Shown here piece by piece: positions 22,448 to 31,211 of a DNA stretch of 32,619 nucleotides (position 1 is its first letter; every line of letters begins with the position of its first letter). The DNA lies in the NCBI GenBank assembly GCA_034090805.1, contig JAXDRV010000061.1, forward strand, positions 1 to 32,619. The letters are read 5' to 3'. This stretch comes from Ornithomonoglobus_A sp034090805. Lineage in GTDB: Bacteria; Bacillota; Clostridia; UBA1381. The translations under genes were made by a program, and so were the position numbers. The notes below the pieces were generated by a model, which saw only the letters and a program-made list of their open reading frames with translations, was not told the origin of the DNA and ran no database searches.

Positions 22448-24766
22448 TTATTCCGTTTTACCCGAATCTCTGTAAGCTCCCGGACTTGTTCCCTCATACT
22501 TTTTAAAGGTACGCAGGAAAGTCCTGTTTACGGAAAATCCGACCATCTCTCCTATCCTCTCCACAGTCAATGTAGGGCAATCCGAAAGCAGCTCCTTTGC
22601 TTTTTCAACACGGTATATGTTGATATAATCAAGCAGCTTTGTTCCCGTTTGATTGAGGAACATTTTGGAAAGGTATGACGCCGTCATACCGAACTCTCTG
22701 CCTATCATCGTTATGTTAAGGTCAAAGTTACGGTAATTTTTTTCGATATATTTCATTATATCATCGGAAAAGGCAAGTCCGTCTCCCCCGGCGCTTACGC
22801 TGCCGCCGATAATTTCCGCCATATCGATAATTCCCTTTTTCATTGCGTCAACGCTGAAATCATCGGTAAGCTCCTTAAGACATTCCGTTCCGTCATGCAA
22901 AAGCTCCTGACTTAATATCCCCATGCTTCCCGCAAGGCTCATAACCGTATTTACGAGCATACAGGCAAGTCCCTTCTGCACATTTCTGGGCGTATCGCCA
23001 CCGAAATCCTCATCGACTATTTCGTCAAGCGCCGCCTTTACGGAGTTAATATCGCCAAGCTTTATAAATCCACGCAGCTCACTCCATTTTGTCTGCGAAT
23101 AAGCCACGGAGTCTGCGGTTTTTCCGTCAATTTCGGCGTAATCGATTATATCGCCGCCGGTTGTGCTGCTGTATTCCGCAGCATAAACCGCCTCGTAATA
23201 CAGACTGTGGACGTTTTTCACTCCGCGCCCGCAGGCACTCACAGCCATAGTAAACATTATTCCCAAATAATAACCTACTCTTTCCTGAGCCTCGGTCAAT
23301 ACCTCTTTAAGAATTTCCCCTGTTTCCGTCGAATCGTCTGTATTTATAACACAGATAACACTGTCACTCGTTTCGCAGGTATAGCTTGCGAACCCATTAT
23401 CGTTCAAAAGCTCGTTTACTATATTGCACACAGCATATTTTGCCAAAGTTCTGTTACGCTGATCGTCAAAAACCTCATCCGAAAAGCTTCCCAAGCTTTC
23501 AATCCGCATTAATGTCACATAAAAACACGGCTTTTTAAATTCAATCCCAACCTCCGCCAGCTTTTTCTCTGCGTCCTCCGCAAAATCCTTCTCCATCACC
23601 GTTCTCAGAAGATATACCTTGCGAAGTGCTTCATTATTCATACGCAGAATATTTGCATTCGATTTATCACGTGCTATCAGACTTTCAAGCACGCGCTTAA
23701 TCATCGAATACTCGTCCTCACCGCCATCCTGCTTTTCCACCTTATCAAGCATATCGATAAGACCTTTGACCGGCTTATAATTTCGGCACATAATAAGGTA
23801 TATGATAAATGCACCGACTAAAATCGAAATAATCAAAGAAATCAGACTTATGCGCCACACTGCGGCAACAGGACTGTTGAACACGTCCTTGTCAACGGCA
23901 AACACGTACCGCATATCCTTCCAGTCAGAATCTATGCACGATGCAACACGCTTGTGGGAATTATGCTTAAAGCTCACTGCCTTTCCGCCCGGCTCAAGCT
24001 TAATATCCCTAAAAAATCCCGTTTCATATTTGTAGCCGTGGCTCAGCAGAATTTTGCCTGTTTTGTCGAGAATAATTATCGATTCCGTTTTCTCATCATC
24101 TATCATTCCCTCAAAAAGCGTATTGCTGCCTATTGCAGTCGAAAGAATAACAGTTTCTTCGGCTCCTTTTCCTATCATCTGAATTGGGCGAATATTTTCT
24201 ATCACCATGGTTTCTCCGCCCTCACGGTCATAGCCGGAATTGTTTGAGTAAACAAACTGCCCGCCTTTCAGCTGCTGAATCCATTTGTTGTATGACAGGT
24301 CACTGTCGGAATAATACGTATCATAAAACTGCCTGGCATCAATGAGCATACCGTTTGCAAGCACAAGGTTGCTTTCCGGCAGATACAGATACCCTCTGAC
24401 AGACTGCATGGAGGCTATCATGTGATGCTCCATCTCCTCGCCGGCAATTCTCGCCTTATAGCGTAAATCTCCCGTCATCGTCTTTGCCTCGGCAAGCTTT
24501 GCCACATCGGAGTTGTAAAATATCTCATTCGCAAGACGCTCGCCCTCAAAGAAAAACTCGTCAACCTTGTCCTTTAATATTTCAAGCTTAAGCTCATTTG
24601 CCGCAACCGTTTCTTCTCTGACCACATTCCTCATGTGACCGCTGATGAAAATACTTGCAATTATGGGAATTATAAGCACCGCCGCATACGAAGTAAGCCA
24701 CGAAAGCAATATCGTACGGCGATTCAAAAAATCTATTCTTTTAAGGAAGCTTTTTATTTTATCCAT
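22448..24766 (-). CDS. Membrane-bound AraC-family sensor-regulator
   Basis: A one-protein sensor and transcription factor typical of Firmicutes polysaccharide loci, where it usually controls the adjacent importer. The 772-residue protein has a first membrane segment at about 17-43, a large extracytoplasmic sensing region (about 45-295), a second membrane segment at about 302-327, a cytoplasmic middle region and a C-terminal AraC double helix-turn-helix (about 668-772; REFGMTASYLSKMFLNQTG, then VERIGEMVGFSVNRTFLRTF and EGTSPGAYR). The frame is open to 24790; the ATG at 24766 has GGGGGA five bases ahead. It lies 52 bases after the Sir2 stop with no clear terminator between. The ligand is probably an oligosaccharide or its binding protein, not readable from sequence. 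Confidence 0.92.
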   Translation of the reverse strand: MDKIKSFLKRIDFLNRRTILLSWLTSYAAVLIIPIIASIFISGHMRNVVREETVAANELKLEILKDKVDEFFFEGERLANEIFYNSDVAKLAEAKTMTGDLRYKARIAGEEMEHHMIASMQSVRGYLYLPESNLVLANGMLIDARQFYDTYYSDSDLSYNKWIQQLKGGQFVYSNNSGYDREGGETMVIENIRPIQMIGKGAEETVILSTAIGSNTLFEGMIDDEKTESIIILDKTGKILLSHGYKYETGFFRDIKLEPGGKAVSFKHNSHKRVASCIDSDWKDMRYVFAVDKDVFNSPVAAVWRISLISLIISILVGAFIIYLIMCRNYKPVKGLIDMLDKVEKQDGGEDEYSMIKRVLESLIARDKSNANILRMNNEALRKVYLLRTVMEKDFAEDAEKKLAEVGIEFKKPCFYVTLMRIESLGSFSDEVFDDQRNRTLAKYAVCNIVNELLNDNGFASYTCETSDSVICVINTDDSTETGEILKEVLTEAQERVGYYLGIMFTMAVSACGRGVKNVHSLYYEAVYAAEYSSTTGGDIIDYAEIDGKTADSVAYSQTKWSELRGFIKLGDINSVKAALDEIVDEDFGGDTPRNVQKGLACMLVNTVMSLAGSMGILSQELLHDGTECLKELTDDFSVDAMKKGIIDMAEIIGGSVSAGGDGLAFSDDIMKYIEKNYRNFDLNITMIGREFGMTASYLSKMFLNQTGTKLLDYINIYRVEKAKELLSDCPTLTVERIGEMVGFSVNRTFLRTFKKYEGTSPGAYRDSGKTE

Positions 24767-24818
24767 ATCATTCCCCCTGTTTCTCCGCAAAGAGAATACA
24801 GATTTGCATCAAACTGCT

Positions 24819-25538
24819 TTATATTTTCAGTGCTGAGAATACCTCTCCTATGCTGTTGTTAAACACAAGCCTTGCCTTATCATCGAGAGGTGTTTCCGAC
24901 TTGTTTATAAGCACAAGCTTATCACCCATATAATGATACACAAATCCCGCTGCCGGATATACCGAAAGCGAAGTTCCTCCTACGATAAACACATCGGCAC
25001 TTTGAGCATATGCCGCCGCCATGCTCATAATATATTCATCAAGCGGCTCTTCGTAAAGCACCACGTCCGGCTTTATAATTCCTCCGCACGCGCATCTCGG
25101 TATGCCTGTTGAGTTTTTAATCACTTCAACACCGTAGCTTTTGCCGCATTTCATACAATAATTCCTGTGCACGCTACCGTGCAGCTCATAAACAACGCTG
25201 CTGCCCGCCTTTTGGTGCAGTCCGTCTATGTTCTGAGTTATTACCGCTTTTAATTTTTTCTTTTTTTCCAGCTTTGCAAGCGCAATATGCGCCGCATTCG
25301 GCTGTGCGTCGAGATATAGCATCTTATCACGGTAAAAGCGGAAAAATTCCTCCGTTTCATTCATAAAAAACGTGTGCGACAATATAACCTCCGGCGGATA
25401 CGAATATTTCTGATTATACAAGCCGTCACAGCTCCTGAAATCAGGTATCCCGCTCTCGGTCGAAACTCCCGCACCTCCGAAAAACACGATATGGTCGCTT
25501 TCGTCAATCAAGCTTTGCAGCTCCGCAAGCTTATCCAT
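24819..25538 (-). CDS. cobB: NAD-dependent Sir2-family protein deacylase
   Basis: A sirtuin that removes acyl groups from lysines using NAD. The 239-residue protein shows GGAGVSTESGIPDFR (21-35), TQNIDGLH (101-108), the catalytic His120 in ELHGSVHRN, and the zinc ligands CMKC (128, 131) and CAC (149, 151). Length and order fit bacterial class U/III sirtuins. The ATG has a very strong AAAGGAGGTG site. It lies upstream of the AraC-type regulator and is separated from the GNAT gene by two repeat copies. Any link to the acetyltransferase or to propionate/acetate metabolism next door is inference. Confidence 0.95.
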   Translation of the reverse strand: MDKLAELQSLIDESDHIVFFGGAGVSTESGIPDFRSCDGLYNQKYSYPPEVILSHTFFMNETEEFFRFYRDKMLYLDAQPNAAHIALAKLEKKKKLKAVITQNIDGLHQKAGSSVVYELHGSVHRNYCMKCGKSYGVEVIKNSTGIPRCACGGIIKPDVVLYEEPLDEYIMSMAAAYAQSADVFIVGGTSLSVYPAAGFVYHYMGDKLVLINKSETPLDDKARLVFNNSIGEVFSALKI

Positions 25539-25570
25539 CCGACTGCACCTCCTTTGAGCTGTTTTGCATA

Positions 25571-25685
25571 GGTAATTGTAAAATTTCGGTTTGGGATTTG
25601 AGAGTGTTTTTGAATTTATTCGTACTCAAACATCCCTTGCGGTAACTCGTCCGAACAAACTCAAAAACACTATCAAATCCTATAA
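25571..25685. repeat. MITE-like repeat, E module
   Basis: Starts GGTAATTGTAAAATTTCGG like copy B. It contains a 20-base inverted pair matching at 19 positions: GGATTTGAGAGTGTTTTTGA (25594-25613) and TCAAAAACACTATCAAATCC (25661-25680), around a 47-base loop. It runs directly into copy D, and one of its arms recurs next to copy A. Confidence 0.82.
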
Positions 25686-25826
25686 TTTTGGAAGAATTTG
25701 TGATGTTTATAATTGAGTTTTGGTAAGTTCCAAGCGAGAGCGAGGGTGTGTAGGGGGCGGTGTCTCTGCCGCCCCGTAATCAGAAACATCTCAAATTCTG
25801 AGGAAATCTCAAGTTTTGCAATCCCC
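25686..25826. repeat. MITE-like repeat, copy D
   Basis: Shares GAAGAATTTGTGATGTTTA with copy A, and AACATCTCAAATTC, GAGGAAAT and TTTTGCAATCCCC with copy B. Its centre has the GGGGGCGG/CCGCCCC hairpin seen in copy C. Its right end stops just short of the GNAT stop codon at 25830. Together with the E module it fills the whole 291-base gap between the Sir2 and GNAT genes. Confidence 0.82.
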
Positions 25827-25829
25827 TGT

Positions 25830-26270
25830 CTATTTTTCACGTATCATCTGCATATAACCGAGCCGCTCAAAGCCAAGCCGCTTATACAGTGCAATCGCTC
25901 CGGCATTGTTTTCCTCAACCTCAAGCCTGAAACGCTTTGCATATGAATATTCCTTAAATACAAATTCAAAAAGCTGCGTCCCGAAGCCTCGTCCTCTGTA
26001 TTTTTCTTCTATAAATAAATCTATTATCATAACGCACATACCGCCGATTTCCGTTTCGTAATATTCCGAAACATACGAAAATCCCGCCGGCACGCCGTTT
26101 TCCATAAGCATATATCCGTTAAAATGCGGATTATCCCCGACAGCCTCACGTATATTCCTGTCGAGATACTCCCCCGGAACAGGGTGCAGCACGGCGGGAC
26201 TGTTATAAAATTCCTCCGCCATGCGCCTTGCCTCGGTAATATGCTCCTCAGTCATTTTTATTATTTCCAT
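25830..26270 (-). CDS. GNAT-family N-acetyltransferase
   Basis: An acetyl-CoA-dependent acetyltransferase of the GNAT superfamily; substrate unknown. The 146-residue protein has the normal single-domain length, the acetyl-CoA loop EEKYRGRGFGTQLFEF (Q/RxxGxG/A type) and the late motif NNAGAIALYKRLGFERLGY. It is the last gene of the rhamnose/propanediol block and begins 32 bases after the activase stop. The ATG at 26270 has AGGAG about 14 bases ahead, rather far, so the start is slightly uncertain. Small-molecule or protein acetylation are both possible. Confidence 0.88.
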   Translation of the reverse strand: MEIIKMTEEHITEARRMAEEFYNSPAVLHPVPGEYLDRNIREAVGDNPHFNGYMLMENGVPAGFSYVSEYYETEIGGMCVMIIDLFIEEKYRGRGFGTQLFEFVFKEYSYAKRFRLEVEENNAGAIALYKRLGFERLGYMQMIREK

Positions 26271-26302
26271 ATTTTATAAAATTACTCCTGTTACCGCCGC
26301 AC

Positions 26303-27100
26303 TCAGCCGCCTATCTGCACATGGAGCGCAGGCGCTGCCTTTTGCGCTGTGCCAAGCAGACGCTTCATGTATTCATTGGGCATAGGCTCTATATGGCGCA
26401 TTGTGTATTCTCTGCCCAAGCCATCGTATTTGCCCTGTCCCAAGCGGTGATACGGCAAAAGATGAAGCCGCTTTACCCCCGGAAGTGATGCGGCAAATTC
26501 CGCAATATCACGTATTTCCTCCGGAGTATGGTTAAATGTGGGGATTACCGGAACTCTTATCGTCAGATCTACCATGCCTGATTCCGCAATTTTCCTTGCA
26601 TTTTCAAGAATACGCTCATTCGGCTGAGTCGTAAATTCCTTATGCTTTGCGCTGTCCATGTGTTTTATGTCAAGCAGTACATAATCAAGGTGCGGAAGAT
26701 ACCGTTCGATTATCTCCCATTTTGTGATCGCCGTCGTTTCGATAGCCGTATTGATACCGAAATCATGGCACGCACGCAGCAGTCCCGTTGCAAAATCCGG
26801 CTGCAAAAGTGCCTCGCCGCCGGAAAGGGTCATACCGCCGCCGCTCCTTTGGTAATAAAACCTGTCCTGACGCACAATATCCATAACCTCGGCAACCGTA
26901 ACATCGCTGCCCATCAGCTTTTCTTTCCCCTCGAAAAGCATCATTTCCTTTTCGTAGCTCTGGGACTCCGGATTGCAGCACCATCTGCACCGCAGCGCAC
27001 AGCCCTTAAGGAATACGATCGTTCGTATTCCCGGGCCGTCATGTATTGAATATTTTTGAATGTCGAATATTCTTCCGACAGTATTATAATAATTTTCCAT
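26303..27100 (-). CDS. Glycyl radical enzyme activase (radical SAM)
   Basis: Activates the adjacent glycyl radical enzyme by abstracting hydrogen from its C-terminal glycine using S-adenosylmethionine and a 4Fe-4S cluster. The 265-residue protein has GRIFDIQKYSIHDGPGIRT, the radical SAM motif GCALRCRWCCNPES (CxxxCxxC), and the SGGEALLQP stretch. It lacks the inserted Cys-rich ferredoxin domain found in many activases of this family, so it resembles the shorter PflA type. The frame is open to a TTG at 27112, but the ATG at 27100 follows GGAG by six bases and lies 13 bases after the dehydratase stop, so I choose it. Confidence 0.93.
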   Translation of the reverse strand: MENYYNTVGRIFDIQKYSIHDGPGIRTIVFLKGCALRCRWCCNPESQSYEKEMMLFEGKEKLMGSDVTVAEVMDIVRQDRFYYQRSGGGMTLSGGEALLQPDFATGLLRACHDFGINTAIETTAITKWEIIERYLPHLDYVLLDIKHMDSAKHKEFTTQPNERILENARKIAESGMVDLTIRVPVIPTFNHTPEEIRDIAEFAASLPGVKRLHLLPYHRLGQGKYDGLGREYTMRHIEPMPNEYMKRLLGTAQKAAPALHVQIGG

Positions 27101-27113
27101 TAAAATCTCCAAA

Positions 27114-29645
27114 TCAGCCGCCGAAGGTCTGCTCGGTTCTGTTTATAATATCGTCCTGCAATGACCTTGAAAGCGTGGTAAACAATGCACTGTAGCCGGC
27201 AACTCTCACAACGAGCGACTTATATTTTTCAGGATGCTTCTGCGCATCAAGCAGTGTTTCCTTGTTGACAACGTTAAACTGCATATGCATTCCCTTTTGG
27301 TCAAAGAACGCGCGTATATACGAAACGAAATTCTGAAGTCCGTCCATGCCGCTCAGCGCCGACGGGTGGAATTTCTGATTATACAGTGTTCCGTTCGATG
27401 CGATTCCGTGGTCAAGCTTCGCAACCGAATTTGCCGCAGCTGTAGGTCCGAGCCTGTCGTAGCCGCTTCTGGGTCCGACACCGTCCGCAATCGGCGTGTT
27501 TGCAAGTCTGCCGTCCGGAGTTGCTCCCGTCTGCTCTCCGAGAGGAACGTTTGCCGATACGGGATAAAGTCCCGCATGGAAAATTCCGCCTCTGGGATTT
27601 TTGTATTTTTCCAGCTCACGTGTGTAGACGTACGCAACATCTCTTGCGAACATATCCACCTCTTCAACGTCATTTCCGAATTTCGGAATGCTGTCTATCA
27701 TCTCACGCAGCTTGCCGTATTTAGCTTTTTTCGCCGGGTCTGTTTCTCCGGTGAGGAACATTCTGCAAATTTCCTTTATCTGTGCCTCCGTTACCGGCTT
27801 GCCCATTGCCGCAAGGTTGTCAACAACCTCCTTTGTTGAGTTCTTCGCCGCCTTCGGAGTGAGAGGCTCGCCGTAGTTATGTATCATAGCGTCACGGAAA
27901 TCCTCAAGCGTTACAAGCTTTTTATCAAACACAAGCGTCTTTATCGCATAGAGTGCGTCCGTCATGTTTGCTATGCCGAAGCCCTGAGGACCTGTGAAGT
28001 TATATCTTGCGCCACCCTCCTGGACGCTCTTTCCTTTAGATATACAATCCTCCACCATACATGACAAATACGGCAGCGGACATCTTTCCGCATGGGCAAC
28101 GTCTATTGCGTTATTTGCATTTACCATCATGCGAACCTGATAATTCGACTGTATTTTATATGCATCGTAAAGCTCGTCAAACGTCTTGAATGATGTAACA
28201 TCACCCGTTCTCGGTCCTATCTGCACACCCTTGTCAACGCCGTTCGTGAACACAAGCTCAATCGGGCGGCACATATTGAAGAACGCAGCGTCATGCCAGC
28301 CGTCCGTTTTTGCGTAAGCCTGAGGCTCAACGCAGCCGATTATATTGTAATCTCTTGCGTCCTCAAGCGGTATTCCTCTGCTCATAAGCGATGGGATTAT
28401 CACCTCATCGTTATAGTAAGCCGGAAGTCCCACTCCCGTACGTGTAAGCTCGGCGCATTTTATCATAAATTCGTTCGGAGTTCCGTTCCAGATTCTCACC
28501 GAAAATGACGGAGCAGGCAACTGTGTGTGCATTGACGCCTGTACGCACAGGAACGACAAATCATTCGTTGCGTCAAGACCCTCTCTCGTCTGACCTCCCG
28601 CACAGAGATTTTGGAACAGACTGTAACCGGCAAAGCCCTCCGCCGATGCCGCATCACGCACCTTATTTAGGTCGTTAAGCTTTACCCATATGCAGTCAAG
28701 CAGCTCCTGAGCAAATTCACGAGTTAAAACACCACTGTCAATATCTGCCTTATAATACGGATACATATATTGGTCAAAGCGTCCCGGCGAAATCGAGTGT
28801 CCGCTCGACTCCATCTGCAAAAGCATCTGCACAAACCAGAACGACTGACACGCCTCGTAAAAGCTTGACGCACCGTTTTCCGGCACTGTCGCACAGTTTT
28901 TCGCAATATGCAAAAGCTCCTGCTTTCTTTCCTCATTCTTTTCCGCCTTTGCTTTTTCATACGCAAGAGCCGCATAACGTCTTGCATAATTTATAACAGC
29001 CTCGCAGGAAATCAGCACGCTTTCGAGAAATTCATGCTTTTTGATATAATCCGACTCATACACGTTCATGCTTTCAAGCTCGGCACGAACCTCCGCCATT
29101 ATACCCTTGTAGCCGATTTTCAGCACCTTGCCGTAATCAACGGTAATATGACCTATTCCGTTATAATAGTAATTCCCCGGCGTGAACATATTATGCTCGA
29201 TCGAAACAGCCGCTTCGGGAGCCATATATGCCGACGCAAGCTCGCTTGTTGTTTTGCCCTTCCAGTAAGGGTATACGCTTCTTAAAATTTTCTTGTTTTC
29301 CTCGGAAATATGGAACGGATCCGCCTCACGAAACTCAACCGTGTCAAGCTCGGCTTCAAGCCACTCATAGGAATACTCCGGGAATACCTGGCAGCTTCTC
29401 GGCGCCTTTGTTGCACTTCCGACAACAAGCTCATCGTTTCTTATTGTAATGGGAATATTGTCAAGTATATGCTTAAACGCAAGCGCACGCCGCTTTATTA
29501 TCGGCTCGTTTTCGGTCTGCTTGTAGCTTTCGGTAAGCAGCACCGCTCTGTCGGTTTCTATTTCCGGCATTTTGGCAAAAAGCTCGTCCATGAGCCGGCG
29601 TATTCTGTCGGTCATGGGAATATCGGTTGTATTGAACTTTTTCAT
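27114..29645 (-). CDS. Glycyl radical diol dehydratase, likely B12-independent propanediol dehydratase
   Basis: A glycyl radical enzyme predicted to dehydrate 1,2-propanediol to propionaldehyde without B12. In the 843-residue protein I see His166 in GIGHITVD, SGHSISPGRFDQY (281-293), the catalytic Cys438 and Glu440 in IIGCVEPQ, WHDAAFFN, and the radical Gly817 in VRVAGYSALF. As far as I remember, these positions are the same as those published for the Roseburia inulinivorans propanediol dehydratase; glycerol dehydratase is the close alternative. The adjoining L-rhamnose isomerase favours propanediol, the product of rhamnose breakdown. There is no long N-terminal extension of the kind used for microcompartment targeting. 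It has its own promoter at 29697-29725. Its ribosome site AAAGGA is about 16 bases from the ATG, rather distant. Confidence 0.9.
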   Translation of the reverse strand: MKKFNTTDIPMTDRIRRLMDELFAKMPEIETDRAVLLTESYKQTENEPIIKRRALAFKHILDNIPITIRNDELVVGSATKAPRSCQVFPEYSYEWLEAELDTVEFREADPFHISEENKKILRSVYPYWKGKTTSELASAYMAPEAAVSIEHNMFTPGNYYYNGIGHITVDYGKVLKIGYKGIMAEVRAELESMNVYESDYIKKHEFLESVLISCEAVINYARRYAALAYEKAKAEKNEERKQELLHIAKNCATVPENGASSFYEACQSFWFVQMLLQMESSGHSISPGRFDQYMYPYYKADIDSGVLTREFAQELLDCIWVKLNDLNKVRDAASAEGFAGYSLFQNLCAGGQTREGLDATNDLSFLCVQASMHTQLPAPSFSVRIWNGTPNEFMIKCAELTRTGVGLPAYYNDEVIIPSLMSRGIPLEDARDYNIIGCVEPQAYAKTDGWHDAAFFNMCRPIELVFTNGVDKGVQIGPRTGDVTSFKTFDELYDAYKIQSNYQVRMMVNANNAIDVAHAERCPLPYLSCMVEDCISKGKSVQEGGARYNFTGPQGFGIANMTDALYAIKTLVFDKKLVTLEDFRDAMIHNYGEPLTPKAAKNSTKEVVDNLAAMGKPVTEAQIKEICRMFLTGETDPAKKAKYGKLREMIDSIPKFGNDVEEVDMFARDVAYVYTRELEKYKNPRGGIFHAGLYPVSANVPLGEQTGATPDGRLANTPIADGVGPRSGYDRLGPTAAANSVAKLDHGIASNGTLYNQKFHPSALSGMDGLQNFVSYIRAFFDQKGMHMQFNVVNKETLLDAQKHPEKYKSLVVRVAGYSALFTTLSRSLQDDIINRTEQTFGG

Positions 29646-29696
29646 AATCTTAACAATTAAATCCTTTCTTAAAATATCTGTTTATACTTACTTTAT

Positions 29697-29725
29697 ATTA
29701 TACCACACGGCAAATCATAAAGCAA
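29697..29725 (-). promoter_or_regulatory. Promoter for the dehydratase-activase genes
   Basis: On the minus strand TTGCTT (29720-29725), a 17-base spacer and a perfect TATAAT (29697-29702), about 50 bases before the dehydratase ATG and after the rhaA terminator. Confidence 0.7.
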
Positions 29726-29762
29726 TAGAAATCATAAATTTTTACATCGGCTTATATGCAAA

Positions 29763-29794
29763 ACACTGCGGACGAAATGGTATGTCCGCAGTGT
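29763..29794 (-). terminator. Terminator after rhaA
   Basis: A perfect 11-bp stem ACACTGCGGAC/GTCCGCAGTGT (29763-29773 with 29784-29794) and a 10-base loop, 12 bases after the rhaA stop. The T tract on the minus strand is short, so some read-through into the dehydratase is possible. Confidence 0.75.
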
Positions 29795-29805
29795 AAACAG
29801 CATAT

Positions 29806-31065
29806 TTATCTGTTCAAAAGAACTTCCTTTTCGTATCTGCGTACCTCGTCAAGCCACGAAAGACCAACGCCCTTGTTTGTCTTGTCACAGTAATAATCCC
29901 ATACAAGCGCAAACGGAGCTGCCTTAAATTCCTGAGTAACGGCAAGTCTGCCCGAAACATCTCCGTCAGCCTCAAGCTTCTTCATCATTTCAACAGGCTG
30001 AAGCAGCGCATAAAGCAGAGCCTTTCTTGTGTTTCTCAGTCCGATTGTCCATGCCGCTATTCTGTTTATCGATGCGTCAAAGAAATCGGTTGCGATATAT
30101 GTCGAATCAAGCTTTCCGAGTCTTACAAGCTCCTCCATGATCGACTTTGTTTCATCGTCAAACGCAACAACGTGGTCACTGTCCCATCTTACCGGGCGCG
30201 AAACGTGCAGCAGCACGCTGTCCGAGAACGTGAACACCGACGCAAGCTTAGCCGATACCACCTCTGTGGGGTGATAGTGACCTGTGTCGAGAGTCATGAT
30301 TATGTGATCCTTGTTCGCCTTCATCACATATCCCATGCAGAACTCATGCGAACCTGCCGTAAAGCTTTCGGCGCCTATTCCGAACACCTTTGACTCTATT
30401 CCGTCAACAACGCCCTTTACGTTCTCCGTAGCCGCAAAGATTTCGTCATAGCTCTTTTTAAGCTGCATTCTCGGCTTAAGGGTATCAACGGGGAATTCCT
30501 TGTCACCGTCCGGCGTCCAGTGGTTTATGATGCACGGCTTGCCCGTTCTTTCATAAAAATACTGTCCTATACGGCGGCAGCGGATACCGTGCTCAACCCA
30601 GAATTTTCTTATATCCTCGTCCGATGAGGAAAGAGTGCCGTTTGCGCTTTTGGGATGTGAAAAATATGTAGGGTTAAAATCAAGACCTATGCCCTTTTCA
30701 ACCGCCCAGTCTGCCCATTTGGCAAAATTCTCCGGTGTGATTTCGTTTCTGTCGACAAAGTCGTCCGCTTCAAGATAATTCGCATGAAGATTTACCTTCA
30801 ATTCGCCCGGAATAAACTCCATCGCCTTTTCAATATCCGCTCTCAGCTCATCGGGAGTTCTTGCCGCACCGGGATAATCTCCCGTTGTCTGTATACCTCC
30901 GGTCAGACCGCCCTCTTTCTTCTCAAAGCCGATAACATCGTCACCCTGCCAGCAGTGCATGGAAATAGGTGTTTTGTCGCAGATTTCAATCATCTTGTCA
31001 ACATCAATGCCGTATTGTGCATAATACTCTTTTGCAAGCTCATAGCCCTTCTTTACATCGTACAT
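29806..31065 (-). CDS. rhaA: L-rhamnose isomerase
   Basis: Converts L-rhamnose to L-rhamnulose in the cytoplasm. The protein (419 residues, the same length as E. coli RhaA) aligns along its whole length from memory: PISMHCWQGDDVIGFE, GLTGGIQTTGDYPG, LDFNPTYFSHPKSA, ESKVFGIGAESFT, LDTGHYHPTEV, HVSRPVRWDSDHV and DFFDASINRIAAW. The reading frame extends hydrophobically to 31170, but the ATG at 31065 follows AAGGAGAG and gives the right length. Rhamnulokinase and the aldolase are not in the window. It is transcribed divergently from the RodA gene from its own promoter. Confidence 0.97.
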   Translation of the reverse strand: MYDVKKGYELAKEYYAQYGIDVDKMIEICDKTPISMHCWQGDDVIGFEKKEGGLTGGIQTTGDYPGAARTPDELRADIEKAMEFIPGELKVNLHANYLEADDFVDRNEITPENFAKWADWAVEKGIGLDFNPTYFSHPKSANGTLSSSDEDIRKFWVEHGIRCRRIGQYFYERTGKPCIINHWTPDGDKEFPVDTLKPRMQLKKSYDEIFAATENVKGVVDGIESKVFGIGAESFTAGSHEFCMGYVMKANKDHIIMTLDTGHYHPTEVVSAKLASVFTFSDSVLLHVSRPVRWDSDHVVAFDDETKSIMEELVRLGKLDSTYIATDFFDASINRIAAWTIGLRNTRKALLYALLQPVEMMKKLEADGDVSGRLAVTQEFKAAPFALVWDYYCDKTNKGVGLSWLDEVRRYEKEVLLNR

Positions 31066-31099
31066 CGGTAATCTCTCCTTCAAATATAATGATAATACT

Positions 31100-31128
31100 A
31101 TTATATAATATATTTTGTATAATTGCAA
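31100..31128 (-). promoter_or_regulatory. rhaA promoter
   Basis: On the minus strand TTGCAA (31123-31128), 17 bases, then TATAAT (31100-31105), about 35 bases before the rhaA ATG. Phased A-tracts lie immediately upstream of the -35 box. Confidence 0.75.
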
Positions 31129-31132
31129 TACC

Positions 31133-31170
31133 AAAATCAAAAAAATCACAAGAAAATCAAAAAAAATCAA
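31133..31170. promoter_or_regulatory. Phased A-tracts, predicted curved DNA
   Basis: Four AAAATCA-type words have their T at 31137, 31146, 31157 and 31167, that is spacings of 9, 11 and 10 bases, one helical turn each. This is the pattern of intrinsically bent DNA or an UP-like element, and lies between the rhaA and RodA promoters. Confidence 0.6.
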
Positions 31171-31211
31171 ATATTACTGCCAACCCGCCATTTATTTTTT
31201 TACCTAAGCTG

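Noticed and set aside
3820..25826. CRISPR-like array
   Set aside because: Repeat copies are dispersed, palindromic and of differing core; the only tandem repeat has a 108-base unit with no unique spacers and no cas genes are present.
27234..27839. 201-codon plus-strand ORF inside the dehydratase gene
   Set aside because: Antisense to the conserved C-terminal glycyl radical region; no ribosome site or family likeness.
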